Shown one piece after another: positions 54,132 through 62,864 of a DNA stretch of 64,000 nucleotides. The translations under genes were made by a program, and so were the position numbers. The stretch's first letter is position 1, and the number at the start of each line of letters is the position of its first letter. The notes under the pieces were generated by a model that had not been told where the DNA came from, did not search any database, and worked only from the letters and a program-made list of their open reading frames with translations. Origin of the DNA: DATAZK01 sp963731205 (GTDB taxonomy: Bacteria; Actinomycetota; Actinomycetes; Frankiales; Frankiaceae); contig CAVSUJ010000002.1 in assembly GCA_963731205.1 (NCBI GenBank), positions 2,046,001 through 2,110,000 of the forward strand. Direction: 5' to 3'.

Positions 54132-55081
54132 TTGACGGCAGCGGGGAGCAGGTCGGCGTCGTAATCGGCGCCGACCAGCTTGCCGCCCGCGAAGGAAAGC
54201 GCCCATACGCTTCCCTTGCGTGCTGCCGGGCGTCGCATCTTCACGGGCGAGCCGGCTGACAGGCGGGTCATGAGGTCAGGGATGACCTCGCCCTGACTGC
54301 ACAAGAGGGTCGTGCCGCCTTGCAGCACCTGCTCGCGTATCCAGTTCAACGTGGCGCGGGGATCGGCGGCGTAGGCGTCCCGGCCGAGCATCGGCTCGAT
54401 GTCCAAGGGCACGCCGAGGTCGTGGCTGACGGCGCGAACCGTGTCAGCGCAGCGCACGAGGTCGGCGCTCGCGATCCGGGTGGGTCCGTAACACGGCGCC
54501 ACGGCCGCCAGCCGAGCCGCCTGCGTCACGCCGTCTTTGTCCAGCGGCCGCAGGGAGTCCTCGCCCTTCCAGCGGCGCTTCTTGCCCGCCTTGGCGTGGC
54601 GCACGATCAGCAGCGTGGCCGTCGCGATCGGGATGTCGGTGAAGCGCTGCACCAGCTGCCGGTCATGCGGGTAGGAGAGCTTGCGAACCGCTCGGCGAGC
54701 GGAAAGCCACTGCAGCTCATCGACTTCTTCGCTCGGCTCGAAGTCACCGTCGCGATTGGCCATGGCCCAGTAGCGAACGTATTTCTGGCCGGCGGCGACT
54801 CGATAGCGTTGCTCGCCGACGACCTGACCGCAGACCGCCACGGCACCGGTCTCTTCGCACACCTCGCGGCGGGCCGTGACCACGAGCTGCTCGCCGTCAT
54901 CGACCTTGCCCTTGGGTAGCGACCAGTCGTCGTACTTGGGCCTATGAACCACCGCGATTTCGCGATCGCCTCCGGGCGTCTGGGCATCACCTCGCCACAG
55001 AACCCCGCCGGCGGCGAGCACTTTTGCATCACCATGCAGGCCGATGCGGCTCCTGCGCGGCGCGAGGACGCTGCGTGCCAC
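54128..55081 (-). CDS. MutT1-like protein: NUDIX domain fused to histidine phosphatase
   Basis: A 317-residue fusion. The N-terminal NUDIX domain (~20-145) has a perfect box GKVDDGEQLVVTARREVCEE followed by TG. The C-terminal phosphoglycerate-mutase-like domain (~158-317) starts LLIVRHAKAGKKRRW with the catalytic RH and ends near the second His region. It matches M. tuberculosis MutT1 (Rv2985), which degrades 8-oxo-dGTP and diadenosine polyphosphates in two steps. The start is GTG at 55081, 3 nt after the CYTH-CHAD stop, so the two are likely co-transcribed. Confidence 0.92.
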   Translation of the reverse strand: MARSVLAPRRSRIGLHGDAKVLAAGGVLWRGDAQTPGGDREIAVVHRPKYDDWSLPKGKVDDGEQLVVTARREVCEETGAVAVCGQVVGEQRYRVAAGQKYVRYWAMANRDGDFEPSEEVDELQWLSARRAVRKLSYPHDRQLVQRFTDIPIATATLLIVRHAKAGKKRRWKGEDSLRPLDKDGVTQAARLAAVAPCYGPTRIASADLVRCADTVRAVSHDLGVPLDIEPMLGRDAYAADPRATLNWIREQVLQGGTTLLCSQGEVIPDLMTRLSAGSPVKMRRPAARKGSVWALSFAGGKLVGADYDADLLPAAVN

Positions 55082-55084
55082 CGG

Positions 55085-56626
55085 CTAGCCCACCGCCTTC
55101 CGGGCTGCCTTCCAGGCGGGCCCGAACTCTCGCCGGCTGTCGGTCACCGCGCAGCGATTCGCTTGCACGAGGCGGCCGGCGACCAGGCACAGTGCACCGT
55201 CGTCGAAGTGCTGGTGGGCAAGGGCATTGAGGGTGTCGGCAGCGATAGCCGCATCCTGGTGCTCGCCGAGCACTTCCTGCGCCGACTTGGCAGCCGCGGC
55301 CATTCGGGCGGCGCCTTTGCCCAGGACGTCGGTCACCGCTTCGGCCGCGTAACGCGCCTGTTTGGCTTTGATGCGCGCTTCGTGCCAGAGGTCGTCGTGG
55401 TCGTCGTGGGCGAGCTTGCGGGCGCGCTTCGCCAGCTTGTCCCAGGTGCCGCGTACCAGCGGCGGCAGCGCCTTTGCGCACGACGCCGAGGCGGCCGGCG
55501 AGACGACCGGCGCGCGGGAGGCGTCGACCAGGATGTCCAGCAGACGCAGGTAGCGGTCGCTGGCAAGGGCATCGGCCCCCACCCCGAGCGCCACCTCCTC
55601 GCGCGCGGCGAGAACCGCATCGATGCGGCCGAACGCCTCCAGGTCGTAGGGCGGCGTGGCGTCAGTCACCATGCCGTGCAGGCGTTCGCGGAGCACTTCG
55701 AGGTCGCGCGCATCGCCGAGGCAGCCGGCGAGCCAGCTGAGTTCGGCGCGTAACGACTCGCCCCACAACGGCTCGATGAGCGGGCGGAAAGTCTTCAGAT
55801 CACCGCGCATCCGCCGGCAGGCGACGCGCATCTGATGCACTGCATCCTCTTCGCGGCGCCGGACGCCGATGTCGGCGAGCAGCAGGCGGCGGGTGCCCGT
55901 GCGCAGCGACGCCGCGACGAGCTCACTCGCCGGGTCGGACGCGAGCACCTTGCCCGCTCGCGGCAGCTCAGGCGGCGCGACAGCCCGTGGGCCGAGGGCC
56001 CGCACCACCTTGGGAAGCTGTTCGCCCGGCACTGCTCCAGCGGCGGCCAGCAGGCTCGTCACGGTCGTCAGCGCGAGCGGCGGCAGCTCGCCCTTGACCT
56101 CCACCTCGATCTCGCGGAACCGGGAGACGACCCGGCGCCCTTCTTGCACCGAGACGGTGTCGTCGACGACCTCGAGGAGATCCTCGCCCTCCTCTCCGCG
56201 CAGCATCAGGATGGAGCGCGCGGTGCGCAGCGTCGCCACAGGTCCCAGCTCGGCCCCGCGCAGCCATCCGGTGAGCAGGCCGGTGAGCTCGGAGGGCACC
56301 TCACGGCCGGCGCCGAAGATTTCGATTTCCTCGCGTACCAGGACGCTTTCGGGGTCATCCTTCTGCCCCGCGGGCAGCTTCAGCGTCCAGCGTGCCGCGC
56401 CCTCACCGGTGCGGTGGCGAAGGGTGATCCCATCGCGGGCAAGCCGCAGATCCGCGGCGTCGTAGTAGACCGCCCGCAGCGTCTGTGCGGGCATGGCGTG
56501 CGCGCTCGCCAGGCCCACGGATGGCTCGGTGAGCTCGGGGAGTGCGAACAGTCCGTGGACGGAGTACTTCTGCTCCTGCTCCCGCGCCGAGGCGGGAGCG
56601 TCGGGTGAATCCTGACCGGGGGCCAT
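55085..56626 (-). CDS. CYTH-CHAD protein, polyphosphate-related
   Basis: Encodes 513 residues. The N-terminal CYTH (triphosphate tunnel) domain (~14-205) has the ExExK motif EQEQK at 16-20 and basic/acidic tunnel strands (REEIEIF, RFREIEVEVKGEL). The C-terminal CHAD domain (~228-510) has the conserved HQMRVACRRMRGDLKTF near 265-281, rich in Arg/His for binding polyphosphate. It lies between ppk and the MutT1-like gene. The likely role is short-chain polyphosphate or organic triphosphate hydrolysis at polyphosphate granules. Confidence 0.9.
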   Translation of the reverse strand: MAPGQDSPDAPASAREQEQKYSVHGLFALPELTEPSVGLASAHAMPAQTLRAVYYDAADLRLARDGITLRHRTGEGAARWTLKLPAGQKDDPESVLVREEIEIFGAGREVPSELTGLLTGWLRGAELGPVATLRTARSILMLRGEEGEDLLEVVDDTVSVQEGRRVVSRFREIEVEVKGELPPLALTTVTSLLAAAGAVPGEQLPKVVRALGPRAVAPPELPRAGKVLASDPASELVAASLRTGTRRLLLADIGVRRREEDAVHQMRVACRRMRGDLKTFRPLIEPLWGESLRAELSWLAGCLGDARDLEVLRERLHGMVTDATPPYDLEAFGRIDAVLAAREEVALGVGADALASDRYLRLLDILVDASRAPVVSPAASASCAKALPPLVRGTWDKLAKRARKLAHDDHDDLWHEARIKAKQARYAAEAVTDVLGKGAARMAAAAKSAQEVLGEHQDAAIAADTLNALAHQHFDDGALCLVAGRLVQANRCAVTDSRREFGPAWKAARKAVG

Positions 56627-56727
56627 ACGGGTGTGCTGTCCTGTCGTCGTTTCGTCGCTGAATCTGGGGGCCGCGGACCTGGCGGCCGCACGAAGTCTGA
56701 TGGTCGGGTCGAAGGAATTTATCCCGC

Positions 56728-58941
56728 TTACGTGGCGCCGGCAGCGATCGCCTCGCGGGCGAGTTCGGCCTGGTAGTCGAGCAGCCGCTCCTTGCCCTGA
56801 TAGGCCTTGCGTGTCCAGCGGCCGTCAGCCGCCAGCTCCCAGGCGATCACGTCGGGACTGAAGGCGAGATCGAGCATCGATGCGAGCTGGTCGTGCATGG
56901 CCTGATCGCGTACCCGCACGAGCGATTCGATGCGACGGTCGAGGTTGCGGTGCATCATGTCGGCGCTCCCGATCCACCATTCGCCCGCGCTCTCGAAATG
57001 CAGGATCCGGCTGTGTTCGAGATAGCGGCCCAGGATCGAGCGCACCGTGACCGTCTCCGACAAACCCGGAACACCCGGCCGAAGCGCGCAGATACCGCGG
57101 ATCAGGCACTCGATCGGCACACCGGCCCGCGATGCGCGATAGAGCGCATCGATGACCTCTTCGTCGACCAGCGCATTGGCCTTCAGCCGGATCCCGCACG
57201 GCTGCCCCGCCCGGGCGGCTTCGCCTTCGGCGTCGATGCGTTCGACGATGCTCTCGCGCATCCGCTGCGGTGCGACCAGCAGCGTGCGGTACTCGGTCTG
57301 CCGGCTGTAGCCGGTGAGCACGTTGAACAGGTCGGTGAGGTCGGCACCGACATCGGGGTCGGCGGTCAGCAGGCCCAGGTCCTCATACAGGCGAGCCGTT
57401 TTCGGGTTGTAGTTGCCGGTGCCGAGATGGCAGTAGCGACGCATCCGGCCGCGTTCCTGACGCACCACGAGGGCTGCCTTGCAGTGCGTCTTCAAACCGA
57501 TCAGCCCGTAGACGACATGGCATCCTGCCCGCTCCAGAGCGCGGGCCCACTTGATGTTCGCGCTCTCGTCGAACCGTGCCTTGATCTCCACGAGGACGAC
57601 CACCTGCTTGCCCGCCTCGGCAGCGTCGATCAGTGCCTCGACGATCGGTGAGTCACCGGACGTGCGGTACAGCGTCTGTTTGATGGCCAGCACGTTGGGA
57701 TCGGCGGCCGCCTGCTCGATGAATCGCTGCACGCTCGTGGTGAACGAGTCATACGGGTGGTGCACGAGCACATCGCCCTCGCGCAGGACCGAGAAGAAGT
57801 CCGGGGCAGGCTCACCGTCGCCGCTCGCCAGTCGCCGGTGAGTCACCGGGACCCGCGGCGGGTCCTTCAGGTCAGGACGGTCGAGATCCTGCAGTGCCCA
57901 GAGCGTCGACAGGTCGAGCAGGCCGCCGGGCACCTGATAGACGTCACGACGGTCGACCTCGAGCTCACGCACCAGCAGTTCGAGCATCTCCTCCGAGACG
58001 CTGTCCTGGATCTCGAGCCGCACCGCCCGGCCGAAACGTCGTCGCGCCAGCTCGCGCTCCAATGCCTGCAGCAGATCCTCGGCCTCGTCCTCCTCGACCT
58101 CCAGATCCTGGTTGCGCGTGACGCGGAAGGCGCAGGAGTCGACGACGTCCATGCCGGGAAAGAGCTGGGGCAGATGAGCGGCCATCAGCTCCTCGAGCGG
58201 AACGTAGCTGACGGCATCTTCTTTCTGGCCGTTCTCATCGGGGCCCGGGTTGTCATCGACACGAACCAAACGAGGGACGTTGGGCGGCACCTTGACCCGG
58301 GCGAAACGCTCCACCGGCGCGGCGCCGTCGGAGAGATGCGAGCCCGCGTCTCCCGTGCGCACCATCACGCCGAGGTTCAGCGACAGGCCGCTGATGTACG
58401 GGAACGGATGGGCGGGGTCGACGGCGAGCGGGGTCAGGACGGGAAAAATCTGCTCCCGGAAGTAGGTGGCCAGGAGCTCGCGCTGGCGGTGGCCGAGGTC
58501 GCTCCAATGCAGGACGCGGATGCCGGCCTTGGACAGCTGCGGACCCACCGCGTCGCGCCAGCACGTGGCGTGGCGCTCGACGAGCTCGGCCGTCAACGCG
58601 CTGATCTGCTCCAGTTGCTCATTCGTCGAGAGCCCGTCGGGGCTCTTGTACTGAAGCCGGGCAGCGGCGCGGCGCTTGAGGCCGGCGACGCGGACCATGA
58701 AGAACTCGTCGAGATTCGTGGCGAAGATGGCCAGGAACTTGGCGCGCTCCAAGGGCATCGTCACGTCGTCCTCGGCGAGCTCGAGCACCCGGGCGTTGAA
58801 GTCGAGCCAGGACAGCTCCCGGTTCAGGAAGCGCTCGGGCGGGAGGTCGGGATCGAGGACCGCCGGCTTGGGGGACTCCAGCGGTTCGAGCAGGCCGGAG
58901 GGAGGCTTACGGTGTACGGGCTGCTCCGCGAGACTGCTCAT
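56728..58941 (-). CDS. ppk: Polyphosphate kinase 1
   Basis: Reversibly polymerises the ATP gamma-phosphate into polyphosphate. The 737 residues begin the conserved domain at DLPPERFLNRELSWLDFNARV (in part); the autophosphorylated His lies in GLIGLKTHCKAALVVRQE, the second active-site region is YCHLGTGNYNPKTARLYEDL (20 residues), and EIKARFDESANIKWA is present. The start is the ATG at 58941, with GGAGG 7 nt upstream; the frame continues to 59013 but would overlap fbiD. It corresponds to Rv2984. It is clustered with the CYTH-CHAD gene. Confidence 0.96.
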   Translation of the reverse strand: MSSLAEQPVHRKPPSGLLEPLESPKPAVLDPDLPPERFLNRELSWLDFNARVLELAEDDVTMPLERAKFLAIFATNLDEFFMVRVAGLKRRAAARLQYKSPDGLSTNEQLEQISALTAELVERHATCWRDAVGPQLSKAGIRVLHWSDLGHRQRELLATYFREQIFPVLTPLAVDPAHPFPYISGLSLNLGVMVRTGDAGSHLSDGAAPVERFARVKVPPNVPRLVRVDDNPGPDENGQKEDAVSYVPLEELMAAHLPQLFPGMDVVDSCAFRVTRNQDLEVEEDEAEDLLQALERELARRRFGRAVRLEIQDSVSEEMLELLVRELEVDRRDVYQVPGGLLDLSTLWALQDLDRPDLKDPPRVPVTHRRLASGDGEPAPDFFSVLREGDVLVHHPYDSFTTSVQRFIEQAAADPNVLAIKQTLYRTSGDSPIVEALIDAAEAGKQVVVLVEIKARFDESANIKWARALERAGCHVVYGLIGLKTHCKAALVVRQERGRMRRYCHLGTGNYNPKTARLYEDLGLLTADPDVGADLTDLFNVLTGYSRQTEYRTLLVAPQRMRESIVERIDAEGEAARAGQPCGIRLKANALVDEEVIDALYRASRAGVPIECLIRGICALRPGVPGLSETVTVRSILGRYLEHSRILHFESAGEWWIGSADMMHRNLDRRIESLVRVRDQAMHDQLASMLDLAFSPDVIAWELAADGRWTRKAYQGKERLLDYQAELAREAIAAGAT

Positions 58942-58988
58942 TCGCGCTCCTCCGCTTCCGATGACCCCCATGACCCCTGCCATGTCGG

Positions 58989-59672
58989 TCACCCTCGGCG
59001 CGAAGTCTGCCATCCCCAGGTAAACGAATCAGTATCCGCCAGCACCCGCGCGGTATGAGGCCCGACTCCGAGGGCGACGGCGATCTCGAGGTCATGGGAC
59101 GTGTCGACGTCGCGGCGTAAGCCTGCGCTCACTTCCGCTGAGGCGAGCGCGTGGGTGAGATCGACCGCGCCACTGCTCAGATGACGGTTTCTGCTGGCCG
59201 GTCCGAAGGCCGGTTCCAGCCGGACGGAATGGGTCGCCGTCAGCAGCACGGTGCCCGTATCGCCGGCATCGGCAACGATCGCGCGCCGCTCCAGGCTCGC
59301 GAGTGAGAGTGCCTCGGCGAGAGCAGGCGGCTGCAGGGCAGGCAGATCAGCGGCCAGGACCGCGAGATTGCTCTGTGGCCAACGGGCGGCTGCTTCGGCG
59401 GCGCCGTGGACGAGAGCCGGGTTGAGCCCGGCGGCCGGACTGTCAGGAACGACCACGGCCAGCGGCGCGAGCAACTCCCGCGCCTGCTCGTCATCACTGA
59501 CGACCAGCACTGCTTCGACCGTCTCGACGCTGGCTGCCGCCGATGCCGTGTCGGCAGCCATCGCAAGCGTCAGCATTGACCGGTCAGGACGATCCAGCCG
59601 GCTCTTCGCCAACTCCAGGCGTTTGACGGCGAGCAGCACCACCCAGCGTCGTGAGTCGCCGGGTGACCTCAT
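58989..59672 (-). CDS. fbiD: Phosphoenolpyruvate/2-phospho-L-lactate guanylyltransferase (F420 synthesis)
   Basis: A 227-residue CofC/FbiD protein that activates PEP (or phospholactate) with GTP for coenzyme F420 synthesis. It has VVLLAVKRLELAKSRL near residues 11-26 and VVSDDEQARELL, AGLNPALVHGAA and LAVLAADLPALQPPAL in the nucleotidyltransferase core, plus the acidic metal site DTSHDLEIAVALGVG near the C-terminus. The ATG at 59672 is preferred over the TTG at 59678. It sits upstream of ppk as Rv2983 does beside Rv2984. No other fbi genes are in the window. Confidence 0.9.
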   Translation of the reverse strand: MRSPGDSRRWVVLLAVKRLELAKSRLDRPDRSMLTLAMAADTASAAASVETVEAVLVVSDDEQARELLAPLAVVVPDSPAAGLNPALVHGAAEAAARWPQSNLAVLAADLPALQPPALAEALSLASLERRAIVADAGDTGTVLLTATHSVRLEPAFGPASRNRHLSSGAVDLTHALASAEVSAGLRRDVDTSHDLEIAVALGVGPHTARVLADTDSFTWGWQTSRRG

Positions 59673-59799
59673 GGGCAACTACTCGACGGGCCACTCATGC
59701 GTGAGGTGCCCGGTCGAAGGCGCGCCGCGCGGGCCGGCGGATCATCATTCGAGGGTACGTGCGGGAAACTGGGCTCCCGTGAGGCGAAGGAGTGGTGGC

Positions 59800-60585
59800 A
59801 TGGCCGGCGCCGGCGTTGCTCGCCGGTCCCGCCGCGATGAACCTCGCCTCGGCCCATGGATGGGTTTCGCGGTCGGCGTCGTGCGCCCGCTCTCGCGGCT
59901 GTTCACCAAGAGGCGGTGGCACGGTCAGCAGCATCTGCCGCCCGCCGGCGGGGTCATCATCGCGGCCAACCACCTGTCGTGGGTCGATCCGTTCACCCTC
60001 GGCCATTTCGTCTACAAGGCCGGCCGTATCCCGCGGTTCATGGCGAAGGAGAGCATCTTCCGGCTTCCTGTCGTCGGCTGGATCGTGCGCGGGGCCGATC
60101 AGATACCGGTGCACCGAGGTGAGCGTGACGGCGCCGCCGCACTGAGCGATGCAGTCGAGGCCTTACGCGACGGTGAGGCGGTGCTGATCTACCCCGAAGG
60201 AACGATCACCCGAGATCCCGACTGGTGGCCGATGCAGGCCAAGACGGGGGTGGCCCGGCTGGCACTGATGTCCGGGGCGCCGATCGTCCCCGTCGCGCAG
60301 TGGGGGCCGCAGGAAATCCTCGGACGCACGCGCCGGCTGCACCTGTTCCCGCGGCGCACCGTCGTGGTGCACGCCCTCGAGCCGGTGTTTCCCGCGGCCT
60401 CCGAGACCGGTCAGCAACCGACTCGTGAAGCCCTGCGCGAGCTGACGGCTGACGTCATGAGCCTGATCCGCAGCGAACTGGCCGTCATCCGCGGCGAGCC
60501 CGCTCCCGAAGGCGTCTGGGATCCGCGCCGCGAGGAACGGATCGTCGCGCCCGCCCCACCGGCTCCCGATGAGGGAGCAGCATGA
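59800..60585 (+). CDS. 1-acyl-sn-glycerol-3-phosphate acyltransferase (second in window)
   Basis: A 261-residue PlsC-family enzyme making phosphatidic acid. The NHX4D motif ANHLSWVD lies near residues 53-60, FMAKESIF near 77-84, and IYPEGTITRD near 130-139 as the glycerol-phosphate-binding motif. AAGGAG 8 nt before the ATG at 59800 fixes the start over the GTG at 59779. Its stop overlaps an ATG (60582, ATGA) that was the natural start of gpsA, so phosphatidic-acid synthesis genes were translationally linked. Confidence 0.92.
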   Translation: MAGAGVARRSRRDEPRLGPWMGFAVGVVRPLSRLFTKRRWHGQQHLPPAGGVIIAANHLSWVDPFTLGHFVYKAGRIPRFMAKESIFRLPVVGWIVRGADQIPVHRGERDGAAALSDAVEALRDGEAVLIYPEGTITRDPDWWPMQAKTGVARLALMSGAPIVPVAQWGPQEILGRTRRLHLFPRRTVVVHALEPVFPAASETGQQPTREALRELTADVMSLIRSELAVIRGEPAPEGVWDPRREERIVAPAPPAPDEGAA

Positions 60586-60615
60586 CGGGTATGCAGCGCC
60601 CCGCCAACAGCATCG

Positions 60616-60637
60616 GTGACAGCGTCGTGACAGCGTC
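60616..60637 (+). repeat. Exact 11-bp tandem duplication in the gpsA 5' end
   Basis: GTGACAGCGTC occurs twice in direct succession (60616-60626, 60627-60637). Since 11 is not a multiple of 3, it shifts the frame between the coupled ATG at 60582 and the gpsA body. Removing one copy joins the two frames into one continuous protein. Confidence 0.9.
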
Positions 60638-60652
60638 GGTACGGCGGCCGTC

Positions 60653-61648
60653 ATGGGCGCGGGCGCGTGGGGCACCGCGTTCGCGAAGGTTCTCGTCGAC
60701 GCCGGTACGCCGACCGTGCTGTGGTCGCGGCGGGCCGAGTTGGCGAGCGAGATCAATCGCACCGGGCGCAACGCCTCCTACCTTCCCGAGGTCAAGCTGC
60801 CTGGCGAGCTCCGGGCCACGGCCGACCCCCGGGAAGCATTGCAGGACACGCAATTCGTGTTGCTTGCCGTGCCGTCACAGAAGCTGCGCGAGAACCTCAC
60901 CGGTTGGGTTGCGCTGCTGCCGCCCGATGCCCTGATCGTCAGTCTGATCAAAGGCATCGAGGCCGGTTCAGCCAAGCGCATGAGCGAGATCATTGCGGAG
61001 CTGACGGGCGCGGGGCCCGAACGCATCGCGGTCGTCACCGGCCCCAACCTCGCGCACGAGATCGCCGACGAGCAGCCCGCAGCGACCGTGATCGGCTGCG
61101 AGGACGAGAGCGCCGCGGTGAGGCTGCAGGCCGCGTCAGCGAATTCGTACTTCCGGCCCTACACCAACGACGACGTCGTCGGCTGCGAGCTCGGCGGCGC
61201 CATGAAAAACATCATCGCGATCCTCGTCGGCATGGCCGAGGGGATGGGGTTCGGGGACAACACCCGTGCCAGCATCATCACGCGCGGTCTGGCCGAGACG
61301 GGCCGGCTCGGCGTCGCTCTCGGCGCCGATCTGCTGACGTTTGCGGGACTGGCCGGCCTCGGCGATCTGGTCGCGACATGCGCCTCGCCGCTCTCGCGTA
61401 ACCGCACGTTCGGTGAGCATCTCGGGCAGGGCCGCAAACTCGAGGACGTGCTTGCCGAGCCGGGACATCAGGTCGTCGAAGGCGTCGCGACGAGCCGGGC
61501 GGTGCTCGAGCTGGCCCGTCGAACCGGGGTGGACACACCGATCGCCGAGCATGTCGTACGCGCGGTGTCCGGCGAGCTCTCGCCGAGCGAGGTGTTGCGC
61601 AGCCTGATGGCGCGTGATCGCAAGTCCGAGCGGACGGTCTGGTCGTGA
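60653..61648 (+). CDS. gpsA: Glycerol-3-phosphate dehydrogenase (NAD(P)), 5' end frameshifted
   Basis: Makes sn-glycerol-3-phosphate for phospholipids. The body is complete: GAGAWGTAFAKVL (GxGxxG), VVTGPNLAHEIADEQPAA, catalytic Lys in LGGAMKNIIAILVGMAEGMG, and FAGLAGLGDLVATCASPLSRN (in part). But the first beta-strand (TAAV before MGAGAWG) is in frame only with a segment lacking any start codon. The natural start, ATG 60582 overlapping the acyltransferase stop, is put out of frame by an 11-bp duplication. The ATG at 60653 could give a protein lacking most of strand 1, of doubtful activity. As annotated it may be phase-off, a pseudogene, or an assembly error. Confidence 0.85.
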   Translation: MGAGAWGTAFAKVLVDAGTPTVLWSRRAELASEINRTGRNASYLPEVKLPGELRATADPREALQDTQFVLLAVPSQKLRENLTGWVALLPPDALIVSLIKGIEAGSAKRMSEIIAELTGAGPERIAVVTGPNLAHEIADEQPAATVIGCEDESAAVRLQAASANSYFRPYTNDDVVGCELGGAMKNIIAILVGMAEGMGFGDNTRASIITRGLAETGRLGVALGADLLTFAGLAGLGDLVATCASPLSRNRTFGEHLGQGRKLEDVLAEPGHQVVEGVATSRAVLELARRTGVDTPIAEHVVRAVSGELSPSEVLRSLMARDRKSERTVWS

Positions 61649-62826
61649 GCATGCGTGGCAACGGCGGTCGCTACGGCCGCGGACCGGAGCAGGATGCTCT
61701 CGTTCCGCCGGTGCTGCACGGCAGCACCTATGTCGTCGACTCCGCGCAGGAGCTGGCAGATCTGCTCGACGGCACCCGCGAGGGCTACTCGTATGCGCGC
61801 ATCGACAGCCCGACCGCGGATGCCTTCGCCGGGGCCGTAGCGGAGGCGGAAACGCCTGCTGGAGCTGAGGTTCGGGGCCAGGCGTTCGCCAGTGGAATGG
61901 CGGCGATCTCCACCACGCTCCTGGCGCTGTTGAGTCCGGGCGATCATGTCGTCGCTGCAGCCAGCTGCTACGGCGGGACGTACCAGCTCCTTCGCGGCAC
62001 ACTCGCCCGTTTCGGCGTCGCGGCGACCTTCGCCGACCAGACCGATCCCGCTGCTGTCGCAGCGGCCATGACCGACCAGACCCGCATCGTCTGGGCGGAA
62101 TCGTTCGCCAACCCGACGATGCTCATGGGCGACATCCCCGCGCTGGCGGCGGTCGCCGCTGATCGCGGCGCGCTGCTGGCGGTCGATTCGACGTTTGCCT
62201 CGCCGGCCATGATGCGCCCCCTCGAGTGGGGCGCCGACCTCGTGGTGCACAGCGCGACGAAGTATCTCGGCGGGCACTCCGACGCGACGGGTGGGGTCGT
62301 CGCGGGACCTCCGGAGTTGCTCGCCCGAATCCGCGCGTCCCGCGTCGAACTCGGCCCGGTGCTCGCCCCCGACGAGGCGTACCTGCTGCACCGCGGGCTC
62401 GCCACGCTCGACGTGCGGGTGGGGCGCCAGTGCGCCACCGCCGCCACACTTGCCGCCGCGCTCGTCGACCATCCGGCGCTTGCTCGCGTCGACCATCCGA
62501 GCCTGCCCGGGCATCCCTCTCACGAGGTCGCGTTGCGGCTGTGCGACAAGGACCGCTACGGCGCCGTTCTGGCACTTTCGCCGCATGGCGACCGCGCGGC
62601 CGGAATGGCCTTCTGTGACCGGCTGCGGACCATCCCCCAGGCGACGTCACTCGGCGGCACGCACACGACCGCCTCTCATGCCGCGAGCTCGTCGCATCGC
62701 CAGTTCGATGACGCCGCGCTGGCTGCCGCCGGGCTGCTGCCCTCACTGGTACGCCTCAGCGTCGGCCTCGAGGATTCCGCAGAGCTTCTCGCGGATCTCA
62801 TGCAGGCGCTCGACTCGCTCGGCTGA
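61645..62826 (+). CDS. Trans-sulfuration PLP enzyme (cystathionine gamma-lyase/synthase family)
   Basis: Encodes 393 residues of the Cys/Met-metabolism PLP family: PPVLHGSTYVVDSAQEL near residues 19-35, YSYARIDSPTADAF (~51-64), GMAAISTTLLALLSPGDHVV (20 residues, ~88-107), the PLP Lys in VHSATKYLGGHSDATGG (~201-217) and a shortened C-terminal domain. The usual SRIGNPT motif reads ARIDSPT. It could be a cystathionine gamma-lyase; the exact reaction is not assignable. The GTG overlaps the gpsA stop (GTGA). Confidence 0.87.
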   Translation: MSMRGNGGRYGRGPEQDALVPPVLHGSTYVVDSAQELADLLDGTREGYSYARIDSPTADAFAGAVAEAETPAGAEVRGQAFASGMAAISTTLLALLSPGDHVVAAASCYGGTYQLLRGTLARFGVAATFADQTDPAAVAAAMTDQTRIVWAESFANPTMLMGDIPALAAVAADRGALLAVDSTFASPAMMRPLEWGADLVVHSATKYLGGHSDATGGVVAGPPELLARIRASRVELGPVLAPDEAYLLHRGLATLDVRVGRQCATAATLAAALVDHPALARVDHPSLPGHPSHEVALRLCDKDRYGAVLALSPHGDRAAGMAFCDRLRTIPQATSLGGTHTTASHAASSSHRQFDDAALAAAGLLPSLVRLSVGLEDSAELLADLMQALDSLG

Positions 62827-62852
62827 TCGCCGGCGCAGCAGGCTCCTGCCGG

Positions 62853-62858
62853 TACCGT
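62853..62858 (+). promoter_or_regulatory. -10-like TACCGT, 6 nt before the ddl ATG
   Basis: TACCGT, 6 nt, ATG at 62865, with no ribosome site. A leaderless ddl transcript is likely. Confidence 0.5.
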
Positions 62859-62864
62859 CAGCGG

